A stretch of DNA of 64,000 bases from Streptomyces camelliae (GTDB lineage: Bacteria; Actinomycetota; Actinomycetes; Streptomycetales; Streptomycetaceae): assembly GCF_027625935.1 (NCBI RefSeq), contig NZ_CP115300.1, positions 1,240,001-1,304,000 of the forward strand, read 5' to 3'. The first letter of the stretch is position 1. Each line of letters begins with the position of its first letter. The position numbers and the translations under genes are program-made. This document shows, piece after piece, positions 45,322-53,619 of the stretch. The notes beneath the pieces are model-generated. The model worked only from the letters and a program-made list of their open reading frames with translations. It searched no databases and was not told where the DNA came from.

Positions 45322-45837
45322 ATGCTGCACAGAGGGCACGAGAGCACGGACGGCACCGGTGGTGGTGAACTGGCCGTCCCCATGGCCTGGTTGTACGCCG
45401 AGTACATCGCCGACGAGCTGCTGCGCACCGGCGACCTCATGCCGCCGACGTCCTTCGAGTTCCGGGCCGGCCGGGACGCGCTGGCGCTGACCGTCTTCCT
45501 GTCCGACACCGACGGGGAGCTGTCCGGTATCCGGGTGATCTCCCAGCTGGAGAACTGGCTGTCGCTGACGGCGTACGACCAGCCGTGGCAGGACTGGGTG
45601 CGCGAGCGCATGGCCGAGCTGACCGAGCGGGCCGCCGAGGCCGGCACCCGCTCGCCGGACCTGGCCCTGGCCGCCGACGCCTGGCGCTGGCTGGAGGAGA
45701 CCGAGCTGCTCGCGCCCGATCTGGACGCGGTGCCGGGCGGGGCCGGGGTGCTCGGCGAGGACGACGGGCCGAAGGTGTGGACACCGGCCTGGCGGCTCGG
45801 GCTGCCGCTCGGGCATCTGGCGATCCACCTTTTCTGA
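45322..45837 (+). CDS. Acidic hypothetical protein between sigma and anti-sigma genes
   Basis: A 171-residue protein of no family I recognise. It has no signal peptide or membrane helix. LAVPMAWLYAEYIADELLRT and LALTVFLSDTDGELSGIRVI are the better-ordered stretches, and Trp residues are frequent (QPWQDWVRERM, ADAWRWLEE, WTPAWRLG). GGAAGG precedes ATG 45322. Its place between a sigma factor and its anti-sigma factor suggests a regulatory link. Confidence 0.75.
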   Translation: MLHRGHESTDGTGGGELAVPMAWLYAEYIADELLRTGDLMPPTSFEFRAGRDALALTVFLSDTDGELSGIRVISQLENWLSLTAYDQPWQDWVRERMAELTERAAEAGTRSPDLALAADAWRWLEETELLAPDLDAVPGGAGVLGEDDGPKVWTPAWRLGLPLGHLAIHLF

Positions 45838-45988
45838 GGTTTCCGGAAACCCGACCAATCCGCGGGCCGGGCCGCTCCGAATCTCTTGACCCGGATTCCG
45901 TGGGTGGCTTGAGTGATTCCGCTGTCGGCTGCGTACGGGTGGGAGCAAGGAGTAACCCCACCCACACCCAACGGCACGAGGATTCGGC

Positions 45989-46642
45989 ATGAGGTCCCAG
46001 GAAAGGCATCGCGATGTCGGCGCGTACGCGCTCGGCGTGCTGGACGAGGCGGACGCCTTCCGCTTCGAGGACCACCTCATGGAGTGCCCTCGGTGCGCGG
46101 CACAGGTGACCGAATTCGGCCCTGCCGCACGGCAGTTGATGCTGTACCGCCGGACCACGCCGCGCTTCGTGCACCCCATGGCACAGCCCGGTACCCGGCT
46201 GCTGGAACGGCTGCTCGGCGACGTCGCCCGCCGCCGGCGGGCGGGCCGGCGGCGTTTCCTGTACGGCCTGGCCGCCTCCGTGGTGCTGGCCGTGGCCGGC
46301 TCCGGCCTGATGGCCTTCACCGGGCATGACGCGGCGGCCGCGCACGTCACCGCGGCGACCGATCCGCGGACCGGGGTGTGGGCCGAGGTCACGGCCGACG
46401 ACGGGGACACCGGCAGCCGGCTGCTGCTGCGGGTCCAGGACCACACCGGCCCGCACACCTGCCGGCTCGTCGTCGTGGGCCGCGACGGCTCCGAACAGAT
46501 CGCCGGCACCTGGACCGAGACCGGCCGCGACACCGGCACCGTCACCGCGCAGGGCGCTTCCCCGCTGCGCCCTGACCAGATCGCCCGCTACGACGTGCGC
46601 ACCGCCGACGGTCAGCGTCTGGTGTCCGTCCAGGCACCCTGA
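45989..46642 (+). CDS. Zinc-binding membrane anti-sigma factor
   Basis: A 217-residue protein. The N-terminal zinc anti-sigma domain is HRDVGAYALGVLDEADAFRF followed by EDHLMECPRCAAQV, giving the H-x3-C-x2-C zinc site. One transmembrane helix (about 88-108, LYGLAASVVLAVAGSGLMAF) leads to an extracytoplasmic domain of about 105 residues with a single Cys. It should hold the ECF sigma factor encoded upstream at the membrane until a redox or envelope signal. No ribosome binding site stronger than AGGA-type is seen. Confidence 0.92.
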   Translation: MRSQERHRDVGAYALGVLDEADAFRFEDHLMECPRCAAQVTEFGPAARQLMLYRRTTPRFVHPMAQPGTRLLERLLGDVARRRRAGRRRFLYGLAASVVLAVAGSGLMAFTGHDAAAAHVTAATDPRTGVWAEVTADDGDTGSRLLLRVQDHTGPHTCRLVVVGRDGSEQIAGTWTETGRDTGTVTAQGASPLRPDQIARYDVRTADGQRLVSVQAP

Positions 46643-46645
46643 GGC

Positions 46646-47509
46646 TCACTTCAGCAGCCGGGACAGCCTGCGGTCGGCCAGCGGCTTGCCGCCCGTCTGG
46701 CAGGTGGGGCAGTACTGGAGCGAGGAGTCGCTGAAGGAGACCTCGCGGATCGTGTCACCGCACACCGGGCAGGGCTCGCCGGTACGGCCGTGGACGCGCA
46801 GCCCGCTCTTCTTCTCCGCCTTCAGCCGCCCCGCGGCCACTCCCCGGGAGCGCTCGACCGCCTCGGTGAGCGTGGTGCGCAGCGCCCCGTAGAGCCGACG
46901 GGTCTCCTCCGGGGTGAGCGAGGAGGCCAGCTTGAACGGGGACATCTTCGCGGCGTGCAGGATCTCGTCGCTGTAGGCGTTGCCGACGCCCGCGATCAGG
47001 GACTGATCCCGCAGGGCCCCCTTCAGCTGCCGCCGCTCGCCCGTGAGCAGCGCGGCGAAGCGGCCTTCGTCGAAGCCGTCGGCGAGCGGGTCCGGGCCGA
47101 GCCGGGCGATGCCCTCGATCTGCCGCGGGTCGTGGACGACGTACACCGCGAGCCGTTTCTGGGTGCCGGCCTCGGTGAGGTCGAAGCCCGCGCCGGTCTC
47201 CAGCGCCACCCGCAGGGCGAGCGGGCCCTTGCCCGGCTTGGGCGGGCCGTCCGGCAGCCGGTCCTTCCACTGGAGCCAGCCCGCGCGGGCCAGATGGGTG
47301 ACCAGGTGCAGGCCGGTGCTCCCTGCGATGTCGAGGAACTTCCCGTGCCGGTGCACGGCGGTGACCTCGCTGCCCTCGAACGCCCCGAGGGGAGGGTCGT
47401 ACGTCTTCAGGACGCTGATCGCGACCGGCAGCACCCGGACGACCTCGTGGCCGACCAGGTGCTCGGTCAGGAAGTCCCGGAGGGCTTCCACCTCGGGCAG
47501 TTCCGGCAT
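46646..47509 (-). CDS. Fpg/Nei-family DNA glycosylase
   Basis: A 287-residue base-excision repair enzyme. The catalytic N-terminal Pro2-Glu3 is intact (MPELPEVEALRDFL), as are the lesion-recognition Lys in HRHGKFLDI and the helix-two-turn-helix LIAGVGNAYSDEIL. The zinc finger uses CPVC and CPTC about 20 residues apart near residues 245-270. The C-terminal QTGGKPLADRRLSRLLK is usual for the actinobacterial Fpg-like branch. It excises oxidised bases and cuts the strand. It lies 40 bases downstream of the PP2C regulator gene. Confidence 0.94.
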   Translation of the reverse strand: MPELPEVEALRDFLTEHLVGHEVVRVLPVAISVLKTYDPPLGAFEGSEVTAVHRHGKFLDIAGSTGLHLVTHLARAGWLQWKDRLPDGPPKPGKGPLALRVALETGAGFDLTEAGTQKRLAVYVVHDPRQIEGIARLGPDPLADGFDEGRFAALLTGERRQLKGALRDQSLIAGVGNAYSDEILHAAKMSPFKLASSLTPEETRRLYGALRTTLTEAVERSRGVAAGRLKAEKKSGLRVHGRTGEPCPVCGDTIREVSFSDSSLQYCPTCQTGGKPLADRRLSRLLK

Positions 47510-47549
47510 ACGTCCAGCGTGCCATGCGCGGCGTCCGCGGCCCGTGCGG

Positions 47550-49637
47550 TCAGGCCGGCCCGGGTGTCAGGAACTCGCACCACACCGCCTTGCCGCCGCC
47601 GCGCGCCTCCACGCCCCACACGTCGGTGAGCAGGTCCACCAGGAGCAGGCCGCGGCCGGAGACGCCGTCCTCCCCCGCGTCACGGCGGCGGGGCAGGGCG
47701 CTGGAGGAGTCCTCGACCTCGATACGGAGCCTGCGGTCGCTGCCGTCCAGCACCCGCAGGGTGACGATCGCGGAGCCCTCGGTGTGCAGCAGGACGTTGG
47801 TGACCAGCTCGTCGGCGACCAGCTCGATCTCGTCGGCCCGCGCGCCGGCGTCCCAGGCGCGGACCGCGGCGCGGACCATGTGCCGGGCCTGTACGAGGGC
47901 CTCGGAATCGCCGGGGGCCACGTGCTGCTGGAGCCGGCCGCCGGCCCGGGGGGCCTCCGGGACGCGGCGGCGCAGCAGGAGCAGCGCCACGTCGTCGTCG
48001 CCGCCGCGCTCCTCGGCGAGCTGGATCAGCCGGTCGGCGAGGGCCCGGACATCGTCCGGGCCCTCGCTGATGTGCGCCTCCAGGCCGCGCATGCCGTCGT
48101 CGAGGTCGGCTCCGGGGCGTTCGACGAGGCCGTCGGTGCACAGCAGCAGGGTGTGGCCGGGGTCGAGTTCGAGGGTGGAGACGGGGTACTCCAGCCGGCC
48201 GAACTCGGCGGACAGGCCGAGCGGCAGCCCGCCGTGGACCGGGGCCCGGCGGCAGGTGCCGTCGGTGTGCCGGATCAGCGGGTCGATGTGCCCGGCGCGC
48301 ACCGCCTGTACGACTCCGGTGGCCAGGTCGGCCTCGGCGTACAGGCAGGTGGCGAAGCGGTCGGTGTCGAGTTCGTACAGGAAGACGGAGGCGCGGGCCA
48401 TCACGGTGGCCGGGGTGTGCCCTTCGGCGGCGTAGGCGCGCAGCACGATCCGCAGCTGGCCCATGACGGCCGCCGCGTGGGTGTCATGGCCCTGGACGTC
48501 GCCGATGACCGCGCCGACCCGGCCGCCGGGCAGCGGGATCAGGTCGTACCAGTCGCCGCCGATGTCCCGGCCGAGGGCGCCCCCGGCGGTGGCGGCGCGG
48601 TAGCGGACGGCGACGTCGGCGCCGCGGACGCTGGGGATGGTGCGCGGCAGCATGGCCTGCTGCAGGCCCTGGGCGAGGTCCTTCTCCTGCTCGTAGAGCA
48701 TGGCCCGCTGCAGGCTCTGCGCGATGCTGCTGCCGAGCGCGACCAGGACGGCGCGCTCCTCGGCGGAGAAGCCGCGCCGGTCGCTGTAGAGCAGGCCCAT
48801 GGCGCCGATCGGGCGGGCCTGGGCGATCAGCGGGAGATAGGCGGCCGAGGTGATGTGCAGGTCGGTGAGGTGCGGCCAGAGGATCGGGTAGCCCTCGGCG
48901 AACTCCTCGGGCGACTCGATGAAGCGCGGCAGGAGCGTGCGCACGACCTCGCCCATCGGGTACGGCTCCTCGATCCGGGTGACCTTGGTGCCGGGCACGG
49001 AGGCGTAGGCGGGGCCCTCGGCGACGAGCCGGATCCGGCCGGCCTCCACCAGGCCCATCACCAGGCTGGCCGCGCCGAGATGGCGGACGCCGTGGGTGTC
49101 CTTGAGGACGTCGATGACGTCCTGGACGGTGCGGGCGTGGGCGAGGGCGGCGGAGACGGCCTGGACGATGTTCGTCTGCTGGCGGAACGCCTCGTCCTGG
49201 GCGGCGCGCAGGCTGCGGGCGCTGCTGTCGGCCAGTTCCTCGGTGGCGTCGCGGAGGATGCCGACGACCCGGCGGGGGCGGCCGGTCTCGTCGCGCCGGA
49301 TGTAGCCCTGGGTGTGGGTCCAGCGGAGGGTGCCGTCGCGGCAGCGGATGCGGAAGTAGCCGCCGTAGTTCTCGCTGCCGTCCTTGATGGCCTGGGCCAC
49401 CACGGCGTCCATCCGGGCCGCCTCGGGCTGCGGCACCCGGACGGTGAGGGACTCGGCACGGCCGTCGTACTCCTCGGGCCGCAGATCGAAGATCGTGTAG
49501 GCCTGGGCGTCCATGTGGAACAGTCCCGCGTCCAGGTCCCAGTCGAAGGTGCCCATACGGTTGAGCGCCAGGATCGGGTCCGGGTGGGCGGGCCAGTCCG
49601 CCGGGAGTGACAGGGCACTCGCTCCCCGATCAGCCAT
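47550..49637 (-). CDS. PAS-GAF-SpoIIE phosphatase-ATPase signalling protein
   Basis: A 695-residue cytosolic regulator. Domains: PAS (about 25-140; GTFDWDLDAGLFHMDAQAYT), GAF (about 150-320), SpoIIE-type PP2C phosphatase (about 340-545; GRDIGGDWYDLIPLPGGRVG, IGDVQGHD, LLLCTDGLVERPG, ERGGDDDVALLLLRR) and RsbW-like HATPase (about 565-690; ELVADELVTNVLLHT, GRGLLLVDLL). Such fusions control anti-anti-sigma or sigma-B-like pathways by dephosphorylation and kinase activity, in response to a PAS or GAF ligand. No STAS-domain partner is adjacent. Confidence 0.93.
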   Translation of the reverse strand: MADRGASALSLPADWPAHPDPILALNRMGTFDWDLDAGLFHMDAQAYTIFDLRPEEYDGRAESLTVRVPQPEAARMDAVVAQAIKDGSENYGGYFRIRCRDGTLRWTHTQGYIRRDETGRPRRVVGILRDATEELADSSARSLRAAQDEAFRQQTNIVQAVSAALAHARTVQDVIDVLKDTHGVRHLGAASLVMGLVEAGRIRLVAEGPAYASVPGTKVTRIEEPYPMGEVVRTLLPRFIESPEEFAEGYPILWPHLTDLHITSAAYLPLIAQARPIGAMGLLYSDRRGFSAEERAVLVALGSSIAQSLQRAMLYEQEKDLAQGLQQAMLPRTIPSVRGADVAVRYRAATAGGALGRDIGGDWYDLIPLPGGRVGAVIGDVQGHDTHAAAVMGQLRIVLRAYAAEGHTPATVMARASVFLYELDTDRFATCLYAEADLATGVVQAVRAGHIDPLIRHTDGTCRRAPVHGGLPLGLSAEFGRLEYPVSTLELDPGHTLLLCTDGLVERPGADLDDGMRGLEAHISEGPDDVRALADRLIQLAEERGGDDDVALLLLRRRVPEAPRAGGRLQQHVAPGDSEALVQARHMVRAAVRAWDAGARADEIELVADELVTNVLLHTEGSAIVTLRVLDGSDRRLRIEVEDSSSALPRRRDAGEDGVSGRGLLLVDLLTDVWGVEARGGGKAVWCEFLTPGPA

Positions 49638-49753
49638 GGGGCCACCTTGCCAGGGTTTGCCGGATTCTTCGACCTGATCGGGACGAGACCGGGGAGCCCA
49701 CCGGGCGGTGCGTCTCGGGGTGTGGTCAGGGGGTGTGGTCAGGGGTGTGGCCG

Positions 49754-50908
49754 TCAGCCGCCGGAGGCATCGGCGGGGGCGTCGGGCGGGCCGATGTCGT
49801 AGGGCGGGTCCAGGGTGAGATCGAGGGACGGCGGGTTCTGCCGGCGGGCCAGCCCGGGGGCCGGGGCGGAGGGCGCGGTGGTGCCCGGCCGCGGGCTGGG
49901 CAGCAGGCTGTACGGCGGTCCCGTGCCCGTAAGTGCCGTGTCCGCCGGGTCCGGGTCGGGCAGGGCGGTGGTGGTCCGGGCGGGCGCGGGGACGACCTGG
50001 TCGCGGCGGACGTCATGGCCGATGCGGCGCTCGATCCAGGTGTGCGTCGCGACGTCGAGGATCGTGAAGCCGGCGACGGCGCGGGGTGCCGGGGTCACCG
50101 CGACGACCCGGCCCGGCCGGTACCCGGACCAGACGGTGCCGCGGGTGCCGAGGCCGTCGCGGTCGTGGCCCGGTGCGGGCGGCCCCAGCGGGTTGCCGCA
50201 GGCGCAGCGCACCCGGGGCACGCCCCGGTTGTCCACGAGGACGGCGGTGCCGGCCTGGAGCACGGCCTGGTAGGCGGCCGCCTGCCCGGCATGGTAGGCG
50301 TGATTGGTGACCCGGGTGTCGGCGCGCAGCATGACGGGGGTCAGGCCGCGCAGATAGCCCGGCAGGTCCGGCGCCGAGATCCCGGCCGCACCGGCGAAGG
50401 CGCCGCCCCGGCCCCGGTCCGCCGTCAGATACCCGATCTGCCGCTCGACGTCGCAGCCGGCGACGCGCTCGGTCCCGCTGTAGAGGCCGGGCGTCCCGCC
50501 CGGCAGCGCGCGCATCGCCGGCAGGGGTACGACGGGCAGCGCGGCCGGGAGGGCCGGCCGCCGGGCGGATGCGGGGACGGTCGGAGCGGTGGGGCCGACG
50601 CCGGGGGGTGGGGCGGCGGTGGGGGCGCGGGGAACGGCGGGGACGGAGCCGGTGGAAAGGGCGGAACCGGGTCCGTCCGGAACGGCAGGACCGATGGAGC
50701 CCGTGGTGCCCGGGCCCGGAGTCTGGGGCACGGTCGGCTCGGTGGCCGTGGAGTCGGTGAAGGGGTCGGGCCCCTGGGAGGCGGCGGGCTGGAGGTAGAC
50801 CTCCGCGCCCAGCGGGGCCTCCTTGACGCCGGGGCGGATGCAGCCGGTCACGAGGAGCGCGGCCGCGAGGACGAGGGCCGTGACGATGGATCCGGTGGGT
50901 ATCCGCAC
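49754..50908 (-). CDS. Lipoprotein with DUF6777-like domain
   Basis: A 384-residue lipoprotein: signal peptide TALVLAAALLVTGC, then EVYLQPAASQGPDPFTDSTA, a Pro/Thr/Ser/Gly-rich linker to about residue 135, and a conserved core (GLYSGTERVAGCDVERQIGY, NHAYHAGQAAAYQAVLQAGT, VLVDNRGVPRVRCACGNPL). The rest is low-complexity. I associate the core with the Streptomyces DUF6777 family, often linked to protein kinases, but no kinase gene is adjacent. Function unknown. Confidence 0.8.
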   Translation of the reverse strand: MRIPTGSIVTALVLAAALLVTGCIRPGVKEAPLGAEVYLQPAASQGPDPFTDSTATEPTVPQTPGPGTTGSIGPAVPDGPGSALSTGSVPAVPRAPTAAPPPGVGPTAPTVPASARRPALPAALPVVPLPAMRALPGGTPGLYSGTERVAGCDVERQIGYLTADRGRGGAFAGAAGISAPDLPGYLRGLTPVMLRADTRVTNHAYHAGQAAAYQAVLQAGTAVLVDNRGVPRVRCACGNPLGPPAPGHDRDGLGTRGTVWSGYRPGRVVAVTPAPRAVAGFTILDVATHTWIERRIGHDVRRDQVVPAPARTTTALPDPDPADTALTGTGPPYSLLPSPRPGTTAPSAPAPGLARRQNPPSLDLTLDPPYDIGPPDAPADASGG

Positions 50909-51038
50909 CGTACACTCCGCATCACTGTGGGTGACTTACCCTCTATTGTCTGCATTGCACCCGTTTGGCTGGCAACTCGGGGGGCGGTCATGATGGAAAC
51001 GGCCCCGGCGGTGCGGCCATGACGAAGGGCACGCAGCC

Positions 51039-52460
51039 GTGAACTGGTTCACCGCTCCCGACTACTGGCTGAGCCGGCTGGTCCTCCAGCGGGCACTGGC
51101 CGCGCTGTACCTGGTCGCCTTCCTGACGGCGGCCCGGCAGTTCCGTGCCCTGCTGGGCGAGCGCGGCATGCTGCCGATCCCCCGCTTCGTGGCACTGGCC
51201 CCCTTCAAGCGGGCCCCGAGCCTGTTCCATCTGTACTACTCGGACCGCTTCTTCGCGGGCTGCGCCTGGGCGGGCTGCGCGGTGTCGGCGGCCCTGCTCG
51301 CCGGGGCGGACTCCCTGCTGCCGCTGTGGGCCGGGATCCTGCTGTGGCTGGTGCCGTGGGCGCTGTATCTGTCGATCGTGAACGTGGGCCAGACCTGGTA
51401 CGCGTTCGGCTGGGAGTCGCTGCTGCTGGAGACGGGTTTCCTGGCCGCGTTCCTCGGCAACGACCAGGTCGCGCCGCCGGTCGTGGTGCTGTTCCTGCTG
51501 CGCTGGATCCTGTTCCGGGTGGAGTTCGGCGCCGGTCTGATCAAGCTGCGCGGCGACGCGTGCTGGCGCAAGCTGACCTGCCTGTACTACCACCACGAGA
51601 CCCAGCCCATGCCGGGCCCGCTGAGCTGGTTCTTCCACCATCTGCCCAAGCCGCTGCACCGCGTCGAGGTCGCCGCGAACCACGTCACGCAACTCGTCGT
51701 GCCGGTCCTGCTGTTCACCCCGCAGCCGATCGCCTCGGCCGCCGCCGCGCTGATGATCGCCACCCAGCTGTGGCTGGTGCTGTCCGGCAACTTCTCCTGG
51801 CTGAACTGGATCACCATCGTGCTGGCCCTGTCGGCGCTCCGGATCCCCGGCTCCGCACCGTCCGTACCGCACACACCCCTCGGGTACGAGATCGTGGTGC
51901 TCGCGCTCGCCGCGCTGCTGCTGTACCTGAGCTACCGCCCGGTGACGAACATGATCTCCCGGCGCCAAATCATGAACCGCTCCTTCGACCCGCTGCACCT
52001 GGTGAACACCTACGGCGCGTTCGGCAGCGTCAGCCGGGTCCGCTACGAGGTGGTGGTCGAGGGCACGCTGGACGACATGCCGCGCGAGGACTCGGACTGG
52101 CGGGAGTACGAGTTCCGGGGCAAGCCCGGGGACACCCGGCACTGGCCGCGCCAGTTCGCGCCGTACCACCTGCGGCTGGACTGGCTGATGTGGTTCGCGG
52201 CGCTGTCCCCCGCCTATGCCGGTGAGTGGTTCGGCGGTCTGGTGGAGCGGCTGCTGGAGAACGACCGCGACACGCTACGCCTCCTGCGCCGCTCCCCCTT
52301 CCCGCCGGACACGCCGCCCCGCTATGTCCGGGCCCGCCTCTTCCTCTACCGCTACACCACCTGGCGCGAACTGCGGGAGACGGGGGCGTGCTGGGAGCGG
52401 ACGTACGTGCGCGAGTATCTCCCGCCGACGCGGCTGGCAGAGGTGGCTCAGAGGTCGTAG
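51039..52460 (+). CDS. Lipase maturation factor family membrane protein
   Basis: A 473-residue polytopic protein with about 8-9 helices in the N-terminal 330 residues. Family segments are YAFGWESLLLETGFLAAFLG, RVEFGAGLIKLRGDACW, LTCLYYHHETQPMPGPLSWF and LSGNFSWLNWITIVLALSAL. The C-terminal domain has NTYGAFGSVSRVRYEVVVEG. In animals LMF1 helps fold lipases; the bacterial role is unknown. GTG 51039 has only a weak GAAGGG upstream. It ends 13 bases inside the 3' end of the convergent lactonase gene. Confidence 0.9.
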   Translation: MNWFTAPDYWLSRLVLQRALAALYLVAFLTAARQFRALLGERGMLPIPRFVALAPFKRAPSLFHLYYSDRFFAGCAWAGCAVSAALLAGADSLLPLWAGILLWLVPWALYLSIVNVGQTWYAFGWESLLLETGFLAAFLGNDQVAPPVVVLFLLRWILFRVEFGAGLIKLRGDACWRKLTCLYYHHETQPMPGPLSWFFHHLPKPLHRVEVAANHVTQLVVPVLLFTPQPIASAAAALMIATQLWLVLSGNFSWLNWITIVLALSALRIPGSAPSVPHTPLGYEIVVLALAALLLYLSYRPVTNMISRRQIMNRSFDPLHLVNTYGAFGSVSRVRYEVVVEGTLDDMPREDSDWREYEFRGKPGDTRHWPRQFAPYHLRLDWLMWFAALSPAYAGEWFGGLVERLLENDRDTLRLLRRSPFPPDTPPRYVRARLFLYRYTTWRELRETGACWERTYVREYLPPTRLAEVAQRS

Positions 52461-53272
52461 ACGCGGGTGGCGGTGGTCTCCAGGATGCGGGTGCGATCGG
52501 CCGGGCCGATCAACTGGACGGTCGCGTCGAGGACTTCCCCGTACGTTCCGGCGGTCGTGCACACCGGCCAGTCCGAGCCGAACATCAGGCGGTCCGGCCC
52601 GAAGGCGTCCAGGACGGTCTCGGCGTACGGGCGCAGGTCGGCGACGGTCCAGGAGGCGGGGTCGGCCTCCGTGACCATGCCGGAGAGTTTGCAGACGGTG
52701 TTGGGCAGGGCGGCGAGGGAGCGCAGGTCGGTGGCCCAGGGTTCGAGGGCCCCGGATGCGATCGGGGGCTTGCCCAAGTGGTCGAGGACGAAGGTCAGTT
52801 GAGGCAGGGACGCGGCCACCTCGGCGCAGGCGGGGAGCTGGTGCGGTAGGATGACGAGGTCGTAGACGAGGCCGGCGTCCGCGATCGCCCTCAGGCCCCT
52901 CAGGACGTCCAGGCGCAGCAGCCACCGCGGGTCGGGCTCGCCCTGCACCTGGTGCCGGATGCCCTTCAGGTGGGTGCCGCCCGGGAGTTCGCGCAGCCGG
53001 GACAGTTCCTCGGCGATGCCGGGGCGCGTCAGGTCGGTCCAGCCGACGACGCCGGCGACGAGGTCGTGCGCGTCGGCCAGGGCCAGGAACTCCGGGGTCT
53101 CCTCGGGCACGGTGACCGTCTGGACGAGGACGGTGCGGGTGACTCCGGCCGCGCGCGCCTCGGGTTCGAGGTCGGCGAGGCCGAAGTCGCGCCTGAGCGG
53201 GCTGTGGTGCGGGATCCAGTCCTGGTCCCGCACCGAGAGGTCCCACACGTGGTGGTGGGCGTCGACGGTCAC
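52448..53272 (-). CDS. Amidohydrolase-family sugar lactonase (L-fuconolactone-type)
   Basis: A 274-residue TIM-barrel amidohydrolase. The metal/ligand motif DAHHHVWDL opens the protein; later blocks are HLKGIRHQVQGEPDP, FVLDHLGKPPI, VCKLSGMVTEAD and RLMFGSDWPVC. This branch hydrolyses 1,4- or 1,5-lactones of sugar acids. In the operon it should open the lactone made by the aldo/keto reductase, giving L-fuconate or a similar acid. Its GTG start overlaps the mutarotase stop as GTGA. It is the last gene of the operon. Confidence 0.9.
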   Translation of the reverse strand: MTVDAHHHVWDLSVRDQDWIPHHSPLRRDFGLADLEPEARAAGVTRTVLVQTVTVPEETPEFLALADAHDLVAGVVGWTDLTRPGIAEELSRLRELPGGTHLKGIRHQVQGEPDPRWLLRLDVLRGLRAIADAGLVYDLVILPHQLPACAEVAASLPQLTFVLDHLGKPPIASGALEPWATDLRSLAALPNTVCKLSGMVTEADPASWTVADLRPYAETVLDAFGPDRLMFGSDWPVCTTAGTYGEVLDATVQLIGPADRTRILETTATRVYDL

Positions 53273-53619
53273 GGCAGCTCCCGGACGACGGGCAGTGCGG
53301 CGTCGGCGCCTTCGCCGGAGTAGTCGTGCACGACGTCGAGCAGCTCGGCCATGCGGGCCTGCCAGGCCACGTTCACCGGAAGGTGTTCCAGTTCGGCGAG
53401 CAGGCGGGCGTAGTCCGCGCACTCCAGCAGATGGAACAGGTCAGTACCTCCCCCACGCTCGGCTTCGCTCGCGCGGGGGGACCCCCATCGCCAGATCGTC
53501 CAGGAGGTGACACCGGCGGCCCGGATGGCATCGGTGAGTTCCGTCGGGACCTCCCGGTGGGCGGCCTCGTAGTCGGCGATCCGGTCGCCACGGACCTTGG
53601 TGTGCAGGGCGACTCTCAT
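53269..53619 (-). CDS. L-fucose/L-rhamnose-type mutarotase (DUF718) with in-frame repeat insertion
   Basis: A 116-residue small alpha/beta mutarotase that speeds interconversion of sugar anomers. Family features: RVALHTKVRGDRIADYEAAH, TSWTIWR, TDLFHLLECADYARLL and NVAWQARMAELLD. In relatives WR is followed almost at once by SGTDLFH. Here about 12 extra residues (WGSPRASEAERGG) lie between, encoded by a 43-bp dispersed repeat at 53447-53489. The insertion falls in a loop between strands, so the protein may still fold. Its start overlaps the aldo/keto reductase stop as ATGA. Confidence 0.85.
   Translation of the reverse strand: MRVALHTKVRGDRIADYEAAHREVPTELTDAIRAAGVTSWTIWRWGSPRASEAERGGGTDLFHLLECADYARLLAELEHLPVNVAWQARMAELLDVVHDYSGEGADAALPVVRELP
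53447..53489 (+). repeat. 43-bp dispersed hairpin repeat, copy B (inside mutarotase gene)
   Basis: It matches copy A at 13477-13519 in 39 of 43 positions and in the same strand orientation, although the host genes run in opposite directions. It starts CCTCCCCCAC and ends GGGGGGACCCCCATC, and can fold to an imperfect stem. It is translated through on the minus strand without a stop. Confidence 0.75.
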
